This document shows positions 44,399-53,332 of a stretch of DNA of 64,000 nucleotides, piece after piece. The first letter of the stretch is position 1; every line of letters starts with the position of its first letter. The notes below the pieces were generated by a model. That model was given only the letters and a program-made list of their open reading frames with translations. It had not been told where the DNA came from and did no database searches. This stretch comes from Nostoc sp. NMS7 (GTDB lineage: Bacteria > Cyanobacteriota > Cyanobacteriia > Cyanobacteriales > Nostocaceae), in assembly GCF_017115085.1 (NCBI RefSeq), contig NZ_JABXKJ010000270.1:49162-113161 (forward strand). Direction: 5' to 3'. A program made the translations under genes and the position numbers.

Positions 44399-44473
44399 AT
44401 GGCGATGGAGCTCGCCAAAACCGCCTTTCCAGTGCAGGTTAAATTAATAACTGGAAGGCTGATGGCTCCTACT
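44399..44473 (+). promoter_or_regulatory. Fluoride riboswitch (crcB motif)
   Basis: The aptamer core is plainly conserved: GGCGATGGAGCTCGCC, AAAACCGCC, then a variable hairpin (TTTCCAGT..ACTGGAA) and the 3' part AGGCTGATGGCTCCTAC, matching the known GGcGATGrnG..CGCC..aCuGCC...GGCUGAUGrCnyCUAC pattern including the GGAGC/GCTCC pseudoknot. It binds fluoride with Mg2+. It lies about 100 bases upstream of the CLC-type transporter gene, the classical context. Confidence 0.95.
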
Positions 44474-44480
44474 TTCCTCA

Positions 44481-44573
44481 CTGACTGCGGGAGAGTAGGG
44501 CTTGGCTAAATGCATTACCTGACTCCCCTGTAGAAAGTGTAACTCTACAAATTGCACCTCCAGGAGTCATGGG
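44481..44573 (+). promoter_or_regulatory. Predicted riboswitch expression platform hiding the ribosome binding site
   Basis: TGACTCC (44520-44526) can pair with GGAGTCA (44563-44569), which covers the Shine-Dalgarno AGGAG (44562-44566) of the antiporter gene; GTAGA/TCTAC forms a second hairpin inside. GGGAG (44489-44493) could compete for CTCCC (44523-44527) and free the site. There is no T-run, so translational rather than transcriptional control is favoured. This is inferred by eye. Confidence 0.55.
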
Positions 44574-45914
44574 ATGAAACACTTTCGTCAATTTGAACCA
44601 TTTATTGCCTTACCCCACCTGATTAAGTGGTTGCCTATTTCCATTGTGGTTGGTATTTTTGCTGGAACGGCTTCTGCGGCTCTTTTAGCATCATTGGAAT
44701 GGGCAACTGATTGGCGAGAATCGCATCGGTGGATCATCGTCTTGCTACCGCTTGGTGGCTTCTTGAGTGGTTGGATTTATCATACATTCGGTCGGACTGT
44801 AGAAGCGGGAAATAACCTTTTACTTGAAGAAATTCATAACCCCAAAAAGATTATTCCCTTCCGTATGGCTCCTCTTGTTCTAATAGGAACAGACATCACA
44901 CATTTATTTGGTGGTTCAGCCGGTCGTGAAGGTACAGCATTACAAATGGGAGCTTCTTTGGCAGACCAGTTAACTAAAATATTACATTTTCAAGGAGCTA
45001 ATCGGCGGATTTTGTTAACGGCAGGTATCAGTGGGGGATTCGCTTCAGTTTTCGGTACTCCCTTAGCTGGAACGGTATTTGGTCTAGAAGTTTTAGCGAT
45101 TGGTAAAATTAATTATGATGCCCTTTTTCCCTCTTTAATTGCTGCGATCGTTGGAAATCAAGTCACCTTACTATTGGGTTTGCATCATACCGCATACCGA
45201 CACGCGCCGTCCATACCGACGCTGACAATTTGGGGGCTAATTTCTGCCATTATTGCAGGTGCAATCTTTGGAATAGTCGCAAGATTTTTTGCTCAAGTAA
45301 CTCACAAAATCAGTCATTTCTTTAAAGCAAAGATATCTTATCCTCCAATGCGTCCTTTAATAGGCGGTGCGATTATAGCAGCAATTGTTGGTTTGAGTGG
45401 CACAACTAAGTACATTGGGCTTGGTATTCCTACTATCGTTGATTCTTTCCACACTCAGCTACCTCCTTGGGATTTTGCAGCAAAATTAGGTATGACGGCT
45501 ATAACTTTAGGAGCAGGTTTTAAAGGAGGAGAAGTAACCCCTTTGTTTTTTATTGGTGCTACTTTAGGTAATGCTTTGTCCTTGCTTTTGGCATTACCCG
45601 CACCACTATTAGCAGGAATGGGATTTGTAGGTGTGTTTGCGGGTGCAGCAAATACACCATTGGCATCAACCTTAATGGGAATTGAACTATTTGGTGTGGA
45701 ATCAGGGGTATTTATTACTATTGGTTGTGTAGTGAGCTATTTATTTTCGGGTCATTCGGGAATTTACACTTCACAGCGTATCGGGTTGAGTAAATACTCT
45801 GCTGTATATTTAGAAGAAGGGGTGACTTTGGCTAATTATGGACGAAAAAAAGTTGAGCCAAAAATTGATTTACCTGATGATGGCGAAGAAGAAAGAAGTA
45901 ATTCTAAGGAATAA
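44574..45914 (+). CDS. CLC-F type fluoride/proton antiporter
   Basis: 446 aa, about 10-12 membrane helices. CLC family shown by GGSAGREGTALQMGASLADQ (about 113-132), where the gating Glu is kept and GREGP is GREGT; the usual GSGIP motif is replaced by EAGNNLLLEEIH (about 77-88). Both changes are typical of the fluoride-specific CLC-F branch, and the fluoride riboswitch upstream agrees. It expels F- from the cytoplasm in exchange for protons. The start has AGGAG 7 bases upstream. GAGFKGGEVTPLFFIGATLG and VFAGAANTPLASTLMGIELF are further family segments. Cotranscription with the next small gene is possible (32 bases). Confidence 0.93.
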   Translation: MKHFRQFEPFIALPHLIKWLPISIVVGIFAGTASAALLASLEWATDWRESHRWIIVLLPLGGFLSGWIYHTFGRTVEAGNNLLLEEIHNPKKIIPFRMAPLVLIGTDITHLFGGSAGREGTALQMGASLADQLTKILHFQGANRRILLTAGISGGFASVFGTPLAGTVFGLEVLAIGKINYDALFPSLIAAIVGNQVTLLLGLHHTAYRHAPSIPTLTIWGLISAIIAGAIFGIVARFFAQVTHKISHFFKAKISYPPMRPLIGGAIIAAIVGLSGTTKYIGLGIPTIVDSFHTQLPPWDFAAKLGMTAITLGAGFKGGEVTPLFFIGATLGNALSLLLALPAPLLAGMGFVGVFAGAANTPLASTLMGIELFGVESGVFITIGCVVSYLFSGHSGIYTSQRIGLSKYSAVYLEEGVTLANYGRKKVEPKIDLPDDGEEERSNSKE

Positions 45915-45946
45915 TTTTTTGATGCAGTTAATGGATATTTTGAAAA

Positions 45947-46243
45947 ATGAATAATCATGGATTTGGCAAACTAGTTACCTTTCTAAATGAATTGGAACAA
46001 GAGAGAATTAGTTACACCTTAGCCCATCATCGGGATGAAACTATTATGGTGAATGTGGCGGTATCTGGGGAACGATGGGAAGTGGAATTTTTTGAGAATG
46101 GTTCGGTTGAGGTAGAACGATTTGTTAGCAGTGGAGATATTAATGGGGAAGAGGCTTTTAGTGAGTTATTTGCTATGTATTCAGAGCTAAAAAGTCATTC
46201 TATCAAACTTACCCAAAATGCTAAGTTGAGAAGGACAGCATGA
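45947..46243 (+). CDS. Conserved hypothetical small protein
   Basis: 98 aa, soluble. LVTFLNELEQERISYTLAHH, TIMVNVAVSGERWEVEFFEN and GSVEVERFVSSGDINGEEAF suggest an alpha-beta protein of the kind found as small orphan genes in cyanobacteria, sometimes near immunity or toxin loci. No catalytic motif. 32 bases after the CLC-F gene, possibly cotranscribed and thus fluoride-responsive, though this may be chance. Confidence 0.6.
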   Translation: MNNHGFGKLVTFLNELEQERISYTLAHHRDETIMVNVAVSGERWEVEFFENGSVEVERFVSSGDINGEEAFSELFAMYSELKSHSIKLTQNAKLRRTA

Positions 46244-46311
46244 AGGCGATCGCACTTCGTCTCAACCGGAAAATTGCACCTTTAATCGGGATATATATAA
46301 ACTATCAATTC

Positions 46312-47469
46312 TCACTTAATTTCAAACAAAAAGTTCTTTATGCTTCTTGAAAGAGTTACAGTTTTTGCAACTGCACGATCATAATTTCCATTTACCTGAC
46401 TATCAATGATTACAGTAGTATTCAAGAAAGCGTCTTTACATTTATTGTCTTCCGACAAAGTTATTTCCATTGTTTCGCAATACTTAATGAACTTATTCGA
46501 TGTTATGGCAGGCATATCCTTGCCTGATACCTGTATTCTAAGAATATTAAGCATATGGTACTTAAATGGACTATATTTTCCGTCTATGTGTTTCTTTCTA
46601 AAGAGTGCATCTAAACGAAATTTTGCATATGCGCTGACGTAATACCCTATTGGATGATGAGCGGATAAAAATATATTCTGTTTAGTTTCATCTTGCAAAT
46701 TTGCATGATATCTACCTGCATTATGAGCTTGTTCAAGAAACATAGATGCAAAACATCTCATTTGAGACGGTATATCCACTACATCTTCTATCTCAGGCAG
46801 TGCAGTACGCTTTTCAAACTTAATTTGTCTTGATATTTTATTGTTTGCTAACCGATATAAATTCTGAAGACTGTCAGCATCAATAGGATAAAAAGAAACG
46901 TTCTCAAAAATTTGCATATTTTCAATATTTTTCTTTAAAGTCTCAATTGTTCCCTTAAGATGTTGATCATCAAACCATTTACCAGTTGTAACATAGTACA
47001 ATTTACATATGGGGTTCCTATTTTTAAAAAGATTACTTTGGTTATATATCAGTCCTATTATTTCGGATTTATCTCGTACCTTATCATTTTCAGGTAATTC
47101 TGGATTTTCACTAAAAAAGTCTTGACAGCCTAATAAGAATTTAGCAATATCACCAGCGTCAAAAGTGCTACTGGTTTTGGATTGAACTAAAATAAATTCA
47201 ACATCTAAATATTTATTTCTTTTCTGTAAATCTTCAAGCTCTTCTTTCGAGGTAATCAAACTACCATTAACAAGAATTGCAATACCATCTAAGGCTTTAT
47301 CAGTACCACCCCCAACATGGATGTCTTCAAGTGAAAAAGTATCATTATATTCTTTAGATACTATACAATAATTAACAAAATGCTCAAAAACCTCAAATTG
47401 TGCTAAGTCTTCACGAAGAGATTGTTCTTGTCTAAAAGCCTTTAAAAAGCCATTTGTGATCCTGTCCAT
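46312..47469 (-). CDS. AIPR-like protein lacking the central core; possible PD-(D/E)xK nuclease
   Basis: 385 aa; AIPR (abortive infection phage resistance) proteins are usually 550-700. The N-terminal part has a nuclease-like pattern, GGGTDKALDGIAILVNG (about 53-69) and EFILVQSKTSSTFDAGDIAK (about 91-110), giving Asp and QxK of a PD-(D/E)xK fold. The C-terminal part (FASMFLEQAHNAGRYH, HHPIGYYVSAYAKFRLDALF) resembles the end of AIPR proteins. The core expected between them (conserved 'vN..I..TL' and 'FW..NNGIT') is missing around residue 235-240, suggesting an internal deletion that kept the frame. AT-rich relative to its neighbours, which suggests recent acquisition. Function uncertain. Confidence 0.55.
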   Translation of the reverse strand: MDRITNGFLKAFRQEQSLREDLAQFEVFEHFVNYCIVSKEYNDTFSLEDIHVGGGTDKALDGIAILVNGSLITSKEELEDLQKRNKYLDVEFILVQSKTSSTFDAGDIAKFLLGCQDFFSENPELPENDKVRDKSEIIGLIYNQSNLFKNRNPICKLYYVTTGKWFDDQHLKGTIETLKKNIENMQIFENVSFYPIDADSLQNLYRLANNKISRQIKFEKRTALPEIEDVVDIPSQMRCFASMFLEQAHNAGRYHANLQDETKQNIFLSAHHPIGYYVSAYAKFRLDALFRKKHIDGKYSPFKYHMLNILRIQVSGKDMPAITSNKFIKYCETMEITLSEDNKCKDAFLNTTVIIDSQVNGNYDRAVAKTVTLSRSIKNFLFEIK

Positions 47470-47751
47470 AATTTCCTTATTATTTACACAGATTGAAGTA
47501 TAGCAAAATACAATTCAGTGTTGAATATTTTAAGTGTAATCGTTGCAAATACAAATAAAAGGTCACTCTGCTCCCAGGTGCTAACTGCATTTGGCTAACA
47601 GGTTTGAAAACGGGGATAGCAGCAGTCATAACCAAAATATAAGTAAGCTGAATCTCAATAATTATTTATCAGGTTGCGGTGGATAATACAGCCCACCGTA
47701 ACCTTTAGATTAATAGATTGAGTTTAACAAAAGCGGCTAAAAGCGATCGCC

Positions 47752-48987
47752 TTACACCTTAAACTTCTCGGTAATCCGCTTCATTGCCTCTTCCACATTC
47801 TCCCGACTATTAAACGCCGAAATACGGAAGTAACCTTCACCTGCAGATCCAAAGCCAGAACCAGGTGTCCCCACAACGTTGACAGTTTGCAGCAACTTAT
47901 CAAAGAATTCCCAACTGGATAAACTATTAGGTGTTTTCACCCAGACATAAGGTGCATTCACGCCACCATAAACTGATAATCCGGCGGCTGTGAGTTTCTC
48001 GCGGATAATTTTGGCGTTTTCTAGATAGAAACTCACCAATCCTTTGACTTGTGTCTGTCCTTCTTCAGAGTAAACCGCTTCGGCTCCCCGTTGGACGATG
48101 TAAGAAACGCCATTGAATTTGGTAGACTGGCGACGATTCCACAGTTTCCACAGTTCCACATCGGAACCATCGGCGGCTTTTGCTGTGAGTGTCTTCGGTA
48201 CCACGGTTAACGCGCAACGGGTTCCGGTAAAACCTGCATTCTTGGAGAAGGAACGAAACTCGATCGCAACTTCCCTTGCACCTTCAATTTCATAAATTGA
48301 GTGGGGAATCGACGGATCGGTAATGTAAGCTTCGTAGGCTGCATCAAAGAAAATAATCGAGTTATTAGCTTTGGCATACTCCACCCATGCTTTGAGATAT
48401 TCCTTGGTTGCAGTTGCGCCAGTGGGGTTATTGGGAAAGCAGAGATAAATTAAATCGACTTTCTTTGAGGGAATTTCGGCGGTGAAGTTGTTATCAGCCG
48501 TAATTGGTAGATAAACTAAACCCTCAAATTCGCCTTTATCGTTGGCATTCCCCGTATTTCCCACCATAACGTTAGTGTCCACATACACGGGATAAACGGG
48601 GTCAGTAACCGCAATGATGTTGTCATGACCAAAGATTTCCAAAATGTTGCCTGTGTCGCACTTGGAACCGTCGGAGATAAAGATTTCTGAGGCATCTATA
48701 TCAGCTCCCCGTGCTTGGAAATCTTGAGTAGCAATTTTTTCTCGTAACCAAGCGTAGCCTTGCTCTGGCCCGTAGCCTTTGAAGGTATTGCGATCGCCCA
48801 TTTCTTCCACAGCTTTAATCATCGCTGTGCGGCAAGCCTCCGGCAGAGGTTCAGTAACATCACCAATGCCCAACCGGATAATTTTAGCATTACTGTTCGC
48901 TTCTGCAAAGGCATTCACCCGCCGAGCAATTTCTGGAAACAGGTAGCCTGCTTTCAGTTTCAGGTAGTTGTCGTTAATAGTTGCCAT
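47752..48987 (-). CDS. dapL: LL-diaminopimelate aminotransferase
   Basis: 411 aa. PLP enzyme converting tetrahydrodipicolinate directly to LL-diaminopimelate in lysine and peptidoglycan synthesis, the route used by cyanobacteria and plants. The class I/II aminotransferase fold shows IIRLGIGDVTEPLPEA at the start, FKGYGPEQGYAWLREKIA, YLCFPNNPTGATATKEYL, FDAAYEAYITDP and the PLP lysine in FRSFSKNAGFTGTRCAL (about 267-283), then GFGSAGEGYFRISAFNSREN. Full length. Single gene. Confidence 0.97.
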   Translation of the reverse strand: MATINDNYLKLKAGYLFPEIARRVNAFAEANSNAKIIRLGIGDVTEPLPEACRTAMIKAVEEMGDRNTFKGYGPEQGYAWLREKIATQDFQARGADIDASEIFISDGSKCDTGNILEIFGHDNIIAVTDPVYPVYVDTNVMVGNTGNANDKGEFEGLVYLPITADNNFTAEIPSKKVDLIYLCFPNNPTGATATKEYLKAWVEYAKANNSIIFFDAAYEAYITDPSIPHSIYEIEGAREVAIEFRSFSKNAGFTGTRCALTVVPKTLTAKAADGSDVELWKLWNRRQSTKFNGVSYIVQRGAEAVYSEEGQTQVKGLVSFYLENAKIIREKLTAAGLSVYGGVNAPYVWVKTPNSLSSWEFFDKLLQTVNVVGTPGSGFGSAGEGYFRISAFNSRENVEEAMKRITEKFKV

Positions 48988-49132
48988 CTGTAGATTATAA
49001 AAAACGCCCTCAAACAGCTTACTGCTAATTTATGAGGGCGGGGAGATGGGGAGTGGGCTTGCCGTGAGCGTAGCCGAATGGGGGTGGGGGAGATGGGGGA
49101 GACAAGGGGGACAAGGAGAATAACCAATGCCC

Positions 49133-49202
49133 AATACTTCTCTACGAGAGGCTGCGCCAACGGCTTCTCTACGAGACGCTGTTCGCGAACGCTCAGTACA
49201 AG
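49133..49202. repeat. Dispersed 70-bp repeat, copy 2
   Basis: Reverse complement of 11593-11662 with 67 of 70 identical. It lies after minisatellite DNA (GGGGGAGAT and GACAAGGGG units, about 49070-49125), between dapL and the NADH dehydrogenase gene. Confidence 0.8.
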
Positions 49203-49238
49203 TGCCCCATGCCCCATGCCCAATGCCCAATTAGATAT

Positions 49239-50591
49239 TTATCGGCTGTTTACTATCTCTTGATGTGTAATAACTGTTGCGATCGCCAATTCCTGAGTGG
49301 GTAAGGATTCTTGTCCTGTAATCAATCTGGCTCCGCGATTACGGGTGAAATAGTTCCATGCCCACTTAATCATCACTACTAATTTATTGTCAAATTCAAT
49401 TAAGAAGTAGATGTGAATCAACAGCCAAAACAGCCATGCAAAGAAACCTTTCAGCTTGATAAAACCCAAATCTACCACAGCAGAATTATGCCCAATCATC
49501 GCTAAACTACCGTTATCAACATAAGAAAAGGGTGGCAAACTATTACCTGCAAGCCGATGCTGGACTAGTTCTGCTACATATTCTCCTTGTTGTTTCGCTA
49601 CAGGTGCAACACCAGCTAGCGGTTTCCCATTTTGATGAGAAAAATGTGCTAAGTCGCCAATTACAAAAATATTCGGATGTCCCTTAATACTCAAGTCAGA
49701 TTCGACGATAATCCGTCCAGCGCGATCGCATTCAACACCTGTGCGTTCTGCTAGCACTTTTCCCATTGCTGAAGCTTTCACACCTGCTGCCCATAATACC
49801 GTTTTTGAGGCAATTTCTTTAACTTCATCGCCTTGTTTGAGGGTAACAAGATCATTTTCAATATTTGTTACCAATGTTTTTGTCTGGACAATCACCCCCA
49901 ACCGCGTTAAAGATGCTTCCGCTTCTTGTGATAATTCTGGTGCAAAGGGTGGCAGAATCCGATCTAGACCTTCTAATAGCAAAATCTTCGCTTGGGATGT
50001 GTCGATGTTGCGGAAATCTTCTTTGAGAGTTTGATTTGCTAATTCGGCGATCGCACCTGCTAATTCTACACCTGTTGGGCCACCACCGATAATTACAAAA
50101 GTTAACCAAGCACGGCGTTTTTCTGGATCTATTTCTTTTTCTGCGGCTTCAAAGGCCGTAAAAATCCGGCGACGCATTTCTATGGCATCTTCTACAGTTT
50201 TCAAGCCTGGGGCGAATTCTTCCCAGTTGTCTTTGCCAAAGTAGGAATGCTTGGCTCCTGTGGCGACAATTAACGTATCGTAAGCTATTGCTTCGTCGCC
50301 GACAATCACTTGTTGCGCTTCTGGATCAATATTATTCACCTCTCCCAGCAACACTTTTGTATTCTTGCTCTTGCTGAGTACAGAACGCAACGGCGAAGAA
50401 ATATCCGCAGGAGATAGCGCACCTGTAGCGACTTGATATAACAGGGGTTGAAATAAATGAAAGTTGCGTTTATCAATCAGAGTAATGTTTACTGCCGCTT
50501 TAGCGAGTGTTTTTGCCGCATAAAGTCCACCAAAACCACCGCCAACAATTACTACTTGATGGGGTGGCTTATTGTCAAGTGAATTTACCAT
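49239..50591 (-). CDS. Type 2 NAD(P)H dehydrogenase (NDH-2)
   Basis: 450 aa, single-subunit flavoprotein transferring electrons from NAD(P)H to quinone without proton pumping. The FAD site VVIVGGGFGGLYAAKTLAKA (about 14-33), second Rossmann motif FVIIGGGPTGVELAGAIAEL (about 167-186) and FVIGDLAHFS (about 300) are complete. The C-terminus has a hydrophobic, Trp/Phe-rich segment (KGFFAWLFWLLIHIYFLIEF) and a basic tail for membrane attachment. Divergent spacing of about 230 bases to the DUF4349 gene on the same strand upstream. Close to Ndb-type enzymes of Nostoc. Confidence 0.94.
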   Translation of the reverse strand: MVNSLDNKPPHQVVIVGGGFGGLYAAKTLAKAAVNITLIDKRNFHLFQPLLYQVATGALSPADISSPLRSVLSKSKNTKVLLGEVNNIDPEAQQVIVGDEAIAYDTLIVATGAKHSYFGKDNWEEFAPGLKTVEDAIEMRRRIFTAFEAAEKEIDPEKRRAWLTFVIIGGGPTGVELAGAIAELANQTLKEDFRNIDTSQAKILLLEGLDRILPPFAPELSQEAEASLTRLGVIVQTKTLVTNIENDLVTLKQGDEVKEIASKTVLWAAGVKASAMGKVLAERTGVECDRAGRIIVESDLSIKGHPNIFVIGDLAHFSHQNGKPLAGVAPVAKQQGEYVAELVQHRLAGNSLPPFSYVDNGSLAMIGHNSAVVDLGFIKLKGFFAWLFWLLIHIYFLIEFDNKLVVMIKWAWNYFTRNRGARLITGQESLPTQELAIATVITHQEIVNSR

Positions 50592-50825
50592 AAGAAATAT
50601 TATCCTGTATTCTGACTATTGTAACTATTCTTAACAAATTTGTATCAAAATTGTCATGATATATTTTGTATTGCTTTTTACATTTGAAGAATGATTACAG
50701 TAATCAGAACTACAGGATAAACAGAACTTTTCCAGATAGAGGCGCAGACAATAAGAGTTGGGAATATTTCAATCGCTCTTTGCTTATGTAAATTTATCAA
50801 AGGTAGATGTAAAATTTGTGTAAGT

Positions 50826-51752
50826 TCACTCAGAAGTAGTTGATTGTGGTGTTTGTGTCAAACGTGGTGAATGAGTTCGCCGCCAACGGTTAAAGCCATA
50901 GATAAAAGCAACAAAAATTAACAAATAGGGACTGTAAACCATTAACCAAATACCCAGCTTGAGTAAGCCAACGGAAAATGCACTCAAGGAGTGGGTAGAG
51001 TTGTTCCAAGTTTCCTGAACTTGCAAACTAAAGGCAGGTTGGGGACTGGTGCTAGAAACTGCTGCTTCTAGGTTCAGCGTAATAGTGGAATATGCAACTT
51101 GATTTTGTAGGCTTTTGAGTTGGGCATTAATTTGTTCTATTGTTTGGCGGACATTATTCAATTCTTGGGCAACACTAAGCACATCTCTAATCGAACCAGC
51201 CCGATCCATAATTTTTTGCAAATTGACTTCAGTTTTTTGCAAATTAGTTAATCTAGCTTGGAAATCTACTAGGCGATCGCCCACATCTTCGGCAGTGATA
51301 TTACGAGTCTCGACAGTGCCTAATTTAGCTATTTGTTCCAGGGTAGGTTCCAGCAGATTCTCTGGTATCCGCAATTGGATTGTTGCTGTGTAACGCCGAC
51401 TGTCGTTTTTGGGTTGTTGTTCTTGCAACCCGATCAAATCCCCTTGCTGTTTATTGATAATTTGCGAAACTGCATCAATAGTCTGATCTACAGAGTTGAC
51501 AGTCAAAGACATTGCTGCCTTTTTAATCAGTTGGGTACGAGAACGGGCTATTGGTGCAGCTTGCGTATTTTGGGAAAGACTGCTTTCACTAGCCGGTGCC
51601 ATTGCTTTATCTGCCGCGCCATCGGCTGCAACTTGAGGTATAGCCTGATTTGCTGACTGATGAGAAGAAGCGCAACTGGTGAAAATCACCCCTCCTAATA
51701 ACGCACTCACAAATAAAGCAGATGTGCGCGGCAATTTCATCGAAGTATACAT
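50826..51752 (-). CDS. DUF4349 membrane lipoprotein
   Basis: 308 aa. Signal sequence with a lipobox-like FTSC (SALLGGVIFTSCASSHQSAN, about 12-31), so probably lipid-anchored on the periplasmic side. The low-complexity stretch QSANQAIPQVAADGAADKAM follows, then the DUF4349 domain (about 75-235) with LIKKAAMSLTVNSVDQTIDA, RRYTATIQLRIPENLLEP and a coiled coil (LNNVRQTIEQINAQLKSLQN). A C-terminal membrane helix (LGIWLMVYSPYLLIFVAFIY) follows. Function unknown; DUF4349 proteins are often placed near signalling genes. Confidence 0.88.
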   Translation of the reverse strand: MYTSMKLPRTSALFVSALLGGVIFTSCASSHQSANQAIPQVAADGAADKAMAPASESSLSQNTQAAPIARSRTQLIKKAAMSLTVNSVDQTIDAVSQIINKQQGDLIGLQEQQPKNDSRRYTATIQLRIPENLLEPTLEQIAKLGTVETRNITAEDVGDRLVDFQARLTNLQKTEVNLQKIMDRAGSIRDVLSVAQELNNVRQTIEQINAQLKSLQNQVAYSTITLNLEAAVSSTSPQPAFSLQVQETWNNSTHSLSAFSVGLLKLGIWLMVYSPYLLIFVAFIYGFNRWRRTHSPRLTQTPQSTTSE

Positions 51753-51847
51753 AATCTACCCCCAGATGGATGAAGTTAATCCAAGTATTGCCGATGAAAA
51801 ACTTAAAGGCTGTATTGTTGCGATTTATGTAACAGGGTTAGTCATTA

Positions 51848-51890
51848 GTCCCCCATCTCCCCCATCTCCCCCATCTCCCCCATCCCCATC
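51848..51890. repeat. CCCCCATCT minisatellite upstream of ilvC
   Basis: Four units of CCCCCATCT and CCCCATCC, the reverse of the GGGGGAGAT repeats seen at 49070-49125 and 32737-32900. Lies between the DUF4349 gene start and ilvC. Confidence 0.8.
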
Positions 51891-52006
51891 CACTGAGTTA
51901 AAATGCGTAAATTCAATGGCTGAGAGTTCATCTGTGGTGACTCAATTTGGGGTAAAATCATAAGTCTGCCAATTAATGACGATGCTTGCTAACAGGAGAT
52001 GCTTCT

Positions 52007-53002
52007 ATGGCCCGGATGTATTATGACGAAGATGCCAATTTAGACCTTTTGGCTGGAAAAACTATTGCTATTATCGGCTATGGTTCCCAAGGTCATGCCC
52101 ACGCTCTCAATTTAAAAGATAGTGGTTTGAATGTGATTGTGGGATTATATCCGGGTAGTAAATCAGTCGCAAAAGCTGAAGCAGCTGGGTTAACTGTGAA
52201 AAATGTTGCAGATGCTGCCAATGCTGCCGACTTCATCATGATTTTGTTACCTGATGAAGTCCAAAAAACGATTTACAAAAACGAGATTGAACCCAATTTA
52301 GAAGAAGGGAATGTGTTAGCCTTTGCCCACGGTTTCAATATTCATTTTGGGCAAGTTGTACCACCGGATAACGTGGATGTGGTGATGGTAGCACCAAAAG
52401 GTCCGGGGCATTTAGTACGCAGGACTTATGAAAGTGGGGAAGGCGTACCAGCGCTGTTTGCAGTTTATCAAGATGCCAGTGGTCAGGCACGCGATCGCGC
52501 GATGGCTTATGCTAAAGGTATCGGTGGGACTCGCGCTGGTGTTCTCGAAACTACTTTCCGCGAAGAAACCGAAACTGATTTATTTGGTGAACAGGCGGTA
52601 TTGTGCGGTGGTTTGAGTGCTTTAATCAAAGCCGGATTTGAAACTTTGGTAGAAGCTGGTTATCAACCCGAATTGGCTTATTTTGAATGTCTGCATGAAG
52701 TCAAGCTGATTGTTGACTTGGTTGTGGAAGGTGGTTTAGCCAAAATGCGCGACAGCATTTCTAATACTGCTGAATATGGCGATTATACGCGTGGACCACG
52801 GATTGTTACCGAACAAACCAAAGCTGAAATGCAGAAGATTCTCAGCGAAATTCAATCTGGGCAATTTGCACGGGAATTTGTTCTGGAAAACCAAGCTGGT
52901 AAACCAGGATTTACGGCGTTGCGTCGCAAGGAAGCTGAACACAAAATTGAGGAAGTTGGTAAAGATTTACGCGCTATGTTTAGCTGGTTAAAAAAAGCTT
53001 AA
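52007..53002 (+). CDS. ilvC: Ketol-acid reductoisomerase (NADP+)
   Basis: 331 aa from ATG 52007 (MARMYYDEDANLD), with AGGAGA 9-14 bases upstream; an earlier in-frame ATG is unlikely. It carries out isomerisation and reduction of acetolactate in branched-chain amino-acid synthesis. The NADPH site is GYGSQGHAHALNLKDSGLNV (about 24-43), followed by FAHGFNIHFG, MVAPKGPGHLVRRTYESGEG (about 130), the metal-binding ETETDLFGEQAVLCGG (about 186-201) and YFECLHEVKLIVDL. Class I enzyme length. Single gene. Confidence 0.97.
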   Translation: MARMYYDEDANLDLLAGKTIAIIGYGSQGHAHALNLKDSGLNVIVGLYPGSKSVAKAEAAGLTVKNVADAANAADFIMILLPDEVQKTIYKNEIEPNLEEGNVLAFAHGFNIHFGQVVPPDNVDVVMVAPKGPGHLVRRTYESGEGVPALFAVYQDASGQARDRAMAYAKGIGGTRAGVLETTFREETETDLFGEQAVLCGGLSALIKAGFETLVEAGYQPELAYFECLHEVKLIVDLVVEGGLAKMRDSISNTAEYGDYTRGPRIVTEQTKAEMQKILSEIQSGQFAREFVLENQAGKPGFTALRRKEAEHKIEEVGKDLRAMFSWLKKA

Positions 53003-53075
53003 GCAAAAAGGGGAGTCCAAGGACTAAAGTCGCGGCTACTCCAGCAAAGCTTGCTTATCGCGCTAGCGCGATAAA

Positions 53076-53203
53076 GGACTTCCAAATAAAAAAATAAAAA
53101 TATCCAACTATTTATTGTGGGGTGGGCGACACGAGAGCCTTTGGTTACTGGGCGGGCGAGACGCCCACCCCACAAGTAGTAGTAATTTATTTCTTGGAAG
53201 TCC
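53076..53203 (+). repeat. MITE-like element, GACTTCCAAATAAA family, copy 2
   Basis: Ends GGACTTCCAAATAAA and TTTATTTCTTGGAAGTCC. The core GTGGGGTGGGCG...GCCCACCCCACAAG forms a long stem. It matches the minus-strand reading of 31191-31309 in both arms. It lies 73 bases after the ilvC stop and could act as a downstream hairpin. Confidence 0.75.
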
Positions 53204-53227
53204 CTAAGTAAGCTGGGGAAATTTACT

Positions 53228-53250
53228 AGGACTTACGCACAAGTTACGGA
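53228..53250 (+). repeat. Solo terminus of the AGGACTTACGCA family
   Basis: AGGACTTACGCACAAGTTAC occurs without a partner end within 100 bases, so it is either an eroded element or a fragment left by deletion. Right after it, 'cgcgagtgcgtctggtagaaaag' resembles part of the 70-bp repeat. Confidence 0.5.
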
Positions 53251-53332
53251 ATAACGTAGACGCAAACGCGAGTGCGTCTGGTAGAAAAGCGGCTAGGTGC
53301 AGAGAAATTAAAACCTTCAATTTACCACAGTT

